A stretch of DNA of 20,903 nt from DUPQ01 sp041678685. GTDB taxonomy: Bacteria; Bacillota; Clostridia; DUPQ01. Below are positions 16,108 to 20,903 of this stretch, in pieces (the first letter of the stretch is position 1; each line of letters begins with the position of its first letter). Location of the stretch: the NCBI GenBank assembly GCA_041678685.1, contig JBAYNV010000023.1:1-20903 (forward strand), written 5' to 3'. The position numbers were made by a program, and so were the translations under genes. The notes beneath the pieces are model-generated. The model searched no databases. It saw only the letters and a program-made list of their open reading frames with translations, and was not told the origin of the DNA.

Positions 16108-18632
16108 AATACGCGTTTTCAACAGTCAGCTGGAGAAGCTTCACATGGAAGGAAGCCGTGGCCATGGCTAAGGATCTTGGATTTTCAGGGATCGAAGTCA
16201 GAGGTCCGGAAAACAATATAAATCCGACCGATCTGAAACCGTTTTCAGCCGGTCAGATAATGAAGACTGCACAGGAACTTGCCAACCTGCATATCGAAAT
16301 ATCCTGTTTTTCCACAGGTCTTTTCCTTAAGAATAAGGAAAAAATAGATGAAAACATCATACAGCTCAAGGCATATATAGACATGGCTTCAAAGATGGGC
16401 ACATCCTTTGTCCGCCTTATACCTGACAATACCCTTATGCCCACATCCGATGCCGAAGATGAGACGATAATAAACGTTGTCGCAAAGGTTCTTCCCTATG
16501 CTGAAAAAATGCATGTCACCCTGCTTATCGAGACGGTCGGCATTTTCTGCGACACAGACAGGCTGCGTAAAGTCCTGGAACATTTCGCATCAGACAATCT
16601 TGCTGCTTTGTGGGATCTTCATCATCCTTACAGGTACGGCAAAGAATCACCAGAAAAGACTGTACAGAACCTGGGCGCATACATCAAATACGTGCATATA
16701 AAAGATTCAGTGATATCAGACGGTAAAGTCGAATACAGGCTCATGGGTGAAGGCGATATGCCCATAAAGGATATGCTTAAAGCCCTTAAGTCTATCAATT
16801 ATGACGGATATGTCTCATATGAATGGATAATGGACTGGTCAAGCGATCTGGATGATCCCGGAATAGTGTTCCCCCACTTCATGAACTACATAACGTCAAT
16901 GAACGATTCAGGCAAAACCGTCCATCAGCTATACGATAACAAAAGAAAGACCGGAAAGTATGTATGGAAGAAAGATATCCTCATAGATTACACCTTTCCT
17001 CAGGTCCTGGACAGGATGGCAGACGAATTCCCGGATCAGTACTGTTTCAGATATACAACTCTTGATTACACAAGGACCTACAGTGAATTCCGCGATGATG
17101 CGGACACATTTGCCAGATCCCTCATAGCTCTTGGAGTGAAAAGAGGAGATCATGTAGCGGTATGGGCGACCAATATACCACAGTGGTTCATCACTTTCTG
17201 GGCAACGACAAAAATAGGCTGTGTTCTTGTTACAGTAAATACGGCATACAAGATACATGAAGCGGAATACCTTTTCCGCCAGTCGGACACGCACACTATC
17301 ATAATGATCGAAGGCCATAAGGAATCCCATTATGCACAGTATATAAACGAACTGTGCCCTGAGCTTATGACATCAGCTCCGGGGAAACCGCTGCATATAA
17401 AAAAACTGCCTTTTCTGAGAAACATCATCACCGTGGATTTTGAACAGCCTGGATGCATAACATGGGCCGATGCGATGGCTATGCACAAGAAAGTACCTCT
17501 TGAGGAAGTATACAGAAGAGCCCTTGCCATGGATAAAAACGATGTTTGCAACATGCAGTATACCTCAGGTACGACAGGATTTCCAAAAGGCGTTATGCTG
17601 ACGCACTACAATATAATAAACAACGGCAAATGTATCGGAGACTGCATGGATCTATCAACTGCAGACAGGATGATGATCCAGGTACCAATGTTCCACTGCT
17701 TCGGTATGGTGCTTTCCATGACTGCATGCATGACGCATGGGGCAACAATGTCGCCTCTTCCCTACTTTTCACCGCGACCGGCTCTCAACTGTATAAATCA
17801 GGAAAAAATAACAGCTTTCAACGGAGTTCCTACCATGTTCATAGCGATGCTTGAGCATGAGGATTTCGCCAAAACAGATTTCTCATATATGAGGACCGGC
17901 ATAATGGCAGGAAGCCCCTGTCCCATCAAAGTTATGCAGGATGTCCTTGACAAGATGAACATGACTGAGATCACTATCGTATTCGGTCAGACGGAATCAT
18001 CCCCGGGATGCACACAGAGCACGACCGAGGATTCTATTTCACTTAGAGTCAATACCGTAGGAAGAGCGCTTCCCGGCGTGGAATGCAAGATAGTGGATCC
18101 CGAAACAGGAAAAGATCTTCCCGATGATGTAGACGGTGAGTTTGTGGCAAGAGGATATAATATAATGAAGGGCTACTATAAAATGCCCACTGCCACGGCA
18201 GCTGCAATAGACAAGGACAATTGGCTCCATACAGGTGATATCGCAAGAAGACACGAAGGATACTACAAGATCACCGGAAGAATGAAGGATATGATCATAA
18301 GAGGCGGAGAAAATATCTATCCCAAGGAAATAGAGGATTTCATTTACACGCATCCGAAAGTCAAGGATGTCCAGGTCATAGGAGTGCCTGACAAGATATA
18401 CGGTGAGGAAATAATGGCCTGCGTCATATTGAAAGAAGGCATGACCATGACGGAAGACGAACTCAAAGAATATGTCAGCTCCCACATGGCAAAACATAAG
18501 ACTCCCAGATATGTGGACTTCATCAGCGAATTCCCCATGAATGCCGCAGGCAAGATCCTGAAATACAAGATGCGGGAAGATGCGGTCATAAAACTCGGAC
18601 TTCAGGCAGACAGCAAAATCGTCACAGCTTAA
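16104..18632 (+). CDS. Fusion of xylose-isomerase-like TIM barrel and AMP-forming acyl-CoA ligase
   Basis: A single uninterrupted 842-codon gene. Residues 1-268 form an AP-endonuclease-2/xylose-isomerase-like barrel of the sugar-phosphate isomerase/epimerase family. Its likely metal ligands are E143 (LLIET), D171 (LWDLHH), H198 (YVHIKD) and E240 (VSYEW). After a linker (about 269-292), residues 293-835 form a complete acyl-CoA synthetase: YTSGTTGFPKG (486-496), FGQTESS (627-633), TGD with D712, the hinge GRMKDMIIRGGENIYP (725-740) and catalytic K817 in AAGKILKYK. The ligase resembles medium-chain fatty-acyl or aryl-CoA ligases; substrate unknown. Both parts look active. It overlaps the LeuA-like gene by ATGA with GAGGAAGG upstream, so the two are probably translated in a coupled way. 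Confidence 0.9.
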   Translation: MKYAFSTVSWRSFTWKEAVAMAKDLGFSGIEVRGPENNINPTDLKPFSAGQIMKTAQELANLHIEISCFSTGLFLKNKEKIDENIIQLKAYIDMASKMGTSFVRLIPDNTLMPTSDAEDETIINVVAKVLPYAEKMHVTLLIETVGIFCDTDRLRKVLEHFASDNLAALWDLHHPYRYGKESPEKTVQNLGAYIKYVHIKDSVISDGKVEYRLMGEGDMPIKDMLKALKSINYDGYVSYEWIMDWSSDLDDPGIVFPHFMNYITSMNDSGKTVHQLYDNKRKTGKYVWKKDILIDYTFPQVLDRMADEFPDQYCFRYTTLDYTRTYSEFRDDADTFARSLIALGVKRGDHVAVWATNIPQWFITFWATTKIGCVLVTVNTAYKIHEAEYLFRQSDTHTIIMIEGHKESHYAQYINELCPELMTSAPGKPLHIKKLPFLRNIITVDFEQPGCITWADAMAMHKKVPLEEVYRRALAMDKNDVCNMQYTSGTTGFPKGVMLTHYNIINNGKCIGDCMDLSTADRMMIQVPMFHCFGMVLSMTACMTHGATMSPLPYFSPRPALNCINQEKITAFNGVPTMFIAMLEHEDFAKTDFSYMRTGIMAGSPCPIKVMQDVLDKMNMTEITIVFGQTESSPGCTQSTTEDSISLRVNTVGRALPGVECKIVDPETGKDLPDDVDGEFVARGYNIMKGYYKMPTATAAAIDKDNWLHTGDIARRHEGYYKITGRMKDMIIRGGENIYPKEIEDFIYTHPKVKDVQVIGVPDKIYGEEIMACVILKEGMTMTEDELKEYVSSHMAKHKTPRYVDFISEFPMNAAGKILKYKMREDAVIKLGLQADSKIVTA

Positions 18633-18668
18633 GCATCTAAAAAACAAGGGTGCCAAAATATGAAATAA

Positions 18669-18674
18669 TATAAT
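18669..18674 (+). promoter_or_regulatory. Possible internal -10 element before the epimerase gene
   Basis: A consensus TATAAT lies 34 bases before the epimerase start codon, in the 76-base gap after the fusion gene. No convincing -35 box is found, so this could be an internal promoter or a chance match in AT-rich spacer. No terminator is visible in the gap. Confidence 0.3.
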
Positions 18675-18708
18675 GTATCATATGATTTGTGATGATTTGG
18701 AGATTAAA

Positions 18709-19722
18709 ATGAAGGTTCTTATCATAGGCGGTACAGGATTATTAGGAAGCGAAGCTGCAAAGGAACTGTTGAACAGAGGCCACAGCGTTGTAGGTATAGC
18801 TCTGCCCCCTGTTCCTCAAGGTGCGGACATACCTGAGAGAATGACATTGATACTAAAAGACTGCATGTCATTGAATATAGAAGAGCTTACAGGTATAATG
18901 TACGGCTGTGATGGACTGGTATTCGCTGCTGGCGTCGATGAAAGAGTAGAAGGCCCTTACCCTATATATGATATGTTTTACAGATACAATATCGCACCTC
19001 TGCAAAAACTGCTGCCTATCGCAAAGAAATGCGGCATAAAGCAGGTAGTGATATGCGGTTCATACTTTACATATCTGAACAGGACATTTCCTGAATGGGA
19101 ACTTTACAAGCACCATCCGTACATACGGAGCAGAGTGGATCAGTCAAAGATAGCTCTGGATTATGCCGATGCTGATTTTGCAGTATCGATACTGGAACTT
19201 CCATATATATTCGGGACTCAGTCAGGTCGAAGACCCGTATGGACTTTCCTTGTGAAAATGATACAGGAAATGAAAGTCGTTACGATGTACCCTAAGGGCG
19301 GGACTGCAATGGTGACAACAAGACAGGTCGGACAGTGCATCTCCTCAGCTCTCGAAATGGGTCAGGGCGGGCAGTACTTCCCTATCGGATACTACAACAT
19401 GACATGGAAGGAAATGCTGGAGGTATTCCATGAATATATGGGATGCCCGAATAAAAAGATCATAACCATACCTTCATTCATTTTTAAAGCCGCAATGAAG
19501 AAGAGAGCTAAAGCACAGAAAGCGGCAGGGATCGAAAGCGGTCTTGATATGGTCAGGTTTGTAAAAGTCATGACATACAGTGCTTTCGTAAGCGACTTCA
19601 ATGCAAAAACCGTTTTCAGGGCAAGGCCGGACAACATACGAAGAGCAATAGGCGAATCAGTACAGCTGAGTTTGGATATACTGGACAAAAAAACTACCGT
19701 CATAGACATGAAAGGTCAATAG
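18709..19722 (+). CDS. NAD(P)-dependent epimerase/dehydratase-like protein (extended SDR)
   Basis: A 337-residue extended short-chain dehydrogenase/reductase. The nucleotide-binding motif GGTGLLG is at residues 7-13. VVICGSY gives the usual serine region near 111-119. The catalytic YxxxK is represented by YIRSR (Y138, R142), an Arg in place of the Lys, which is atypical. The C-terminal half is the substrate-binding part of NAD-epimerase/reductase relatives such as sugar-nucleotide epimerases or dihydroflavonol-reductase-like enzymes. I chose ATG at 18709 because TTGGAG lies seven bases upstream and the fold starts at once (MKVLIIGGTG); a frame from 18673 adds 12 residues without support. It is third in the plus-strand cluster, and its substrate is unknown. 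Confidence 0.85.
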   Translation: MKVLIIGGTGLLGSEAAKELLNRGHSVVGIALPPVPQGADIPERMTLILKDCMSLNIEELTGIMYGCDGLVFAAGVDERVEGPYPIYDMFYRYNIAPLQKLLPIAKKCGIKQVVICGSYFTYLNRTFPEWELYKHHPYIRSRVDQSKIALDYADADFAVSILELPYIFGTQSGRRPVWTFLVKMIQEMKVVTMYPKGGTAMVTTRQVGQCISSALEMGQGGQYFPIGYYNMTWKEMLEVFHEYMGCPNKKIITIPSFIFKAAMKKRAKAQKAAGIESGLDMVRFVKVMTYSAFVSDFNAKTVFRARPDNIRRAIGESVQLSLDILDKKTTVIDMKGQ

Positions 19723-19730
19723 AAAACACA

Positions 19731-20903
19731 ATGGATAACCAAAAAGTAATGACTCTTACCATACAGGATGTGACCTACGAAGGCAAAGGTGTCGCAAAAA
19801 CCAATGATAAGATCATTTTTGTTGAGAATGCACTATACGATGAGATCGTTGAAGCAAGGATCTACGGTGAAAACAGTAAGTTCCTGAAAGCAAAGACTGT
19901 TAAAATACTGAAAAAATCAGAATACAGAGTGGATCCGGTCTGTAAGTATTTCGGCAGATGCGGAGGCTGCAATCTCCGTCATATGACATATGACAGACAG
20001 CTGAAACTTAAAAAAGATATAGTAATGTCAAACATCAGAAGAATGGCGCATATAGATCTTTTTGATCTTGAGATACTGGGCAGTTCTGTTCCTGATAATT
20101 ACAGGAATAAGGCTCAGTATAAGGTAAGGGACTATAAAATGGGTTTTTACGAAGAGGAATCCCATATAGTATCTTTCCATGACGAATGCCTTCTCATGGA
20201 TAACACTATAAACCAGATCAAAAAAGTCATTGAGCCTCACCTGACTCCTGACATAATAGAAGTCACCATTAAAAAGGCCGATGACGGATGCATGGTCGTA
20301 TTGGAAACGTCAAATTACAATTTCCAGAACAGCCAGCTCCTGGATGCTCTTAAAAAGACCGGTCTTGTTATCTCTGCTATCCAGAAAAATGGGAATAACA
20401 AGAATCTTCTCTTCGGAAAACCGTATATAACCGACCACTTAATGGGTAAGAAATTCAACATATCGGCAGACAGCTTTTATCAGGTAAACAAGGTGCAGAC
20501 AGAGAAGCTGTATAACAAAGCCGTGGAATTCCTTACAAAGAACATAACCGAAGAAGATCTTAAAACTAAAAAAGTACTGGATCTGTACTGCGGAATAGGA
20601 ACTATAGGCCTTATACTTGCTGATAAAGTCGACAAGGTCATAGGGGTGGATATAGTAACTGATGCAATAAGAAACGCAAAGGATAATGCAAAGATCAATA
20701 ATATATCCAATGCCGAATTCATATGCAAGGACGCAAAGGATGCGATGGGAGATATAAACTACGACATACTTGTCATAGATCCTCCAAGGAAAGGCATGGA
20801 TAAGGAAGTACTGACATCCATCAAGCAGCACCTGCCTGAAACCATACTTTATGTTTCCTGCAACAGCGCTACCCTTGCAAGAGACCTGTATGAACTCAAA
20901 TCC
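19731..20903 (+). CDS. rlmD: RlmD/RumA-type 23S rRNA (uracil-5)-methyltransferase, 3'-truncated by window edge
   Basis: The frame is open from ATG at 19731 to the window end (391 codons). The product is a TrmA/RumA-family SAM-dependent RNA m5U methyltransferase. An N-terminal TRAM-like domain (about 1-62) is followed by cysteines C71, C77, C80 (CKYFGRCGGC) and C153, the set that binds a 4Fe-4S cluster in RumA. The SAM motif LDLYCGIGT is near 283-291, then DPPRKGMD near 350-357. The catalytic nucleophile is C377 in YVSCNSAT. Only a short C-terminal piece is missing. The ribosome binding site is weak: AAAGG lies about 15 bases upstream, so translation may depend on coupling to the epimerase gene, 8 bases away. 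The exact uridine (1939 or 747) cannot be read from sequence, so the symbol is a best fit. Confidence 0.88.
   Translation, partial: MDNQKVMTLTIQDVTYEGKGVAKTNDKIIFVENALYDEIVEARIYGENSKFLKAKTVKILKKSEYRVDPVCKYFGRCGGCNLRHMTYDRQLKLKKDIVMSNIRRMAHIDLFDLEILGSSVPDNYRNKAQYKVRDYKMGFYEEESHIVSFHDECLLMDNTINQIKKVIEPHLTPDIIEVTIKKADDGCMVVLETSNYNFQNSQLLDALKKTGLVISAIQKNGNNKNLLFGKPYITDHLMGKKFNISADSFYQVNKVQTEKLYNKAVEFLTKNITEEDLKTKKVLDLYCGIGTIGLILADKVDKVIGVDIVTDAIRNAKDNAKINNISNAEFICKDAKDAMGDINYDILVIDPPRKGMDKEVLTSIKQHLPETILYVSCNSATLARDLYELKS

Noticed and set aside
18039..18656. Long open frame on the minus strand opposite the ligase
   Set aside because: It lies wholly antisense to the conserved C-terminal ligase domain, has no recognisable motif and no ribosome binding site was evident; it is a coding shadow.

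Overview
The window reads as a chromosomal segment of a low-to-moderate GC Bacillota, most likely an anaerobic gut-type Clostridia. The reasons are strong GGAGG-type ribosome binding sites, TTGACA/TATAAT promoters (several with an extended -10 TG), heavy use of ATA and AGA codons, a BspA-type leucine-rich lipoprotein, a bactofilin beside an M23 peptidase, and an RlmD-type methyltransferase with an iron-sulfur cysteine set. There are no rRNA or tRNA genes, insertion sequences or CRISPR arrays that I can support. Coding density is very high and no gene-free stretch reaches 300 bases.

Layout from left to right. (a) 2-1081: the 3' part of an Eis-like GNAT acetyltransferase, convergent with (b) a four-gene minus-strand operon read from 5449 down to 1085: URO-D-family protein, cytoplasmic GH2 glycosidase, a two-domain uridine-kinase-like protein and a PPC/DUF296 protein. 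It has its own promoter and near-zero gene spacing. (c) 7880-5586, minus strand: an amino-acid ABC importer in the order binding lipoprotein, permease, ATPase. A strong hairpin separates the first two genes and an intrinsic terminator ends the operon. (d) Divergent from it, a cytoplasmic GH29 alpha-L-fucosidase (8110-9447) preceded by a cluster of ATATTCA/TGAATAT elements. (e) 13518-9541, minus strand: a cell-envelope operon of M23 peptidase, bactofilin and class A penicillin-binding protein, preceded by a separately promoted BspA-type LRR lipoprotein (14455-13604). (f) From 14677 rightwards on the plus strand: a LeuA-like protein, an isomerase/acyl-CoA-ligase fusion, an NAD-dependent epimerase/reductase, and the start of an RlmD-type rRNA methyltransferase that runs off the window.

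Three things stand out. The ABC importer's binding protein is circularly permuted: the half that is C-terminal in ordinary family 3 binding proteins comes first and the N-terminal half comes second, with ligand-contact residues kept. The LeuA-like protein keeps a good C-terminal leucine-regulatory domain but has lost most catalytic and metal-binding residues of the synthase barrel. The next gene overlaps it by ATGA and joins a xylose-isomerase-like TIM barrel to a complete AMP-forming acyl-CoA ligase in one 842-residue chain. Together with the reductase-like gene this looks like an uncharacterised acyl-CoA/sugar-type pathway operon, possibly gated by leucine. Function assignments rest on recognised motifs and family knowledge only; no searches were run.
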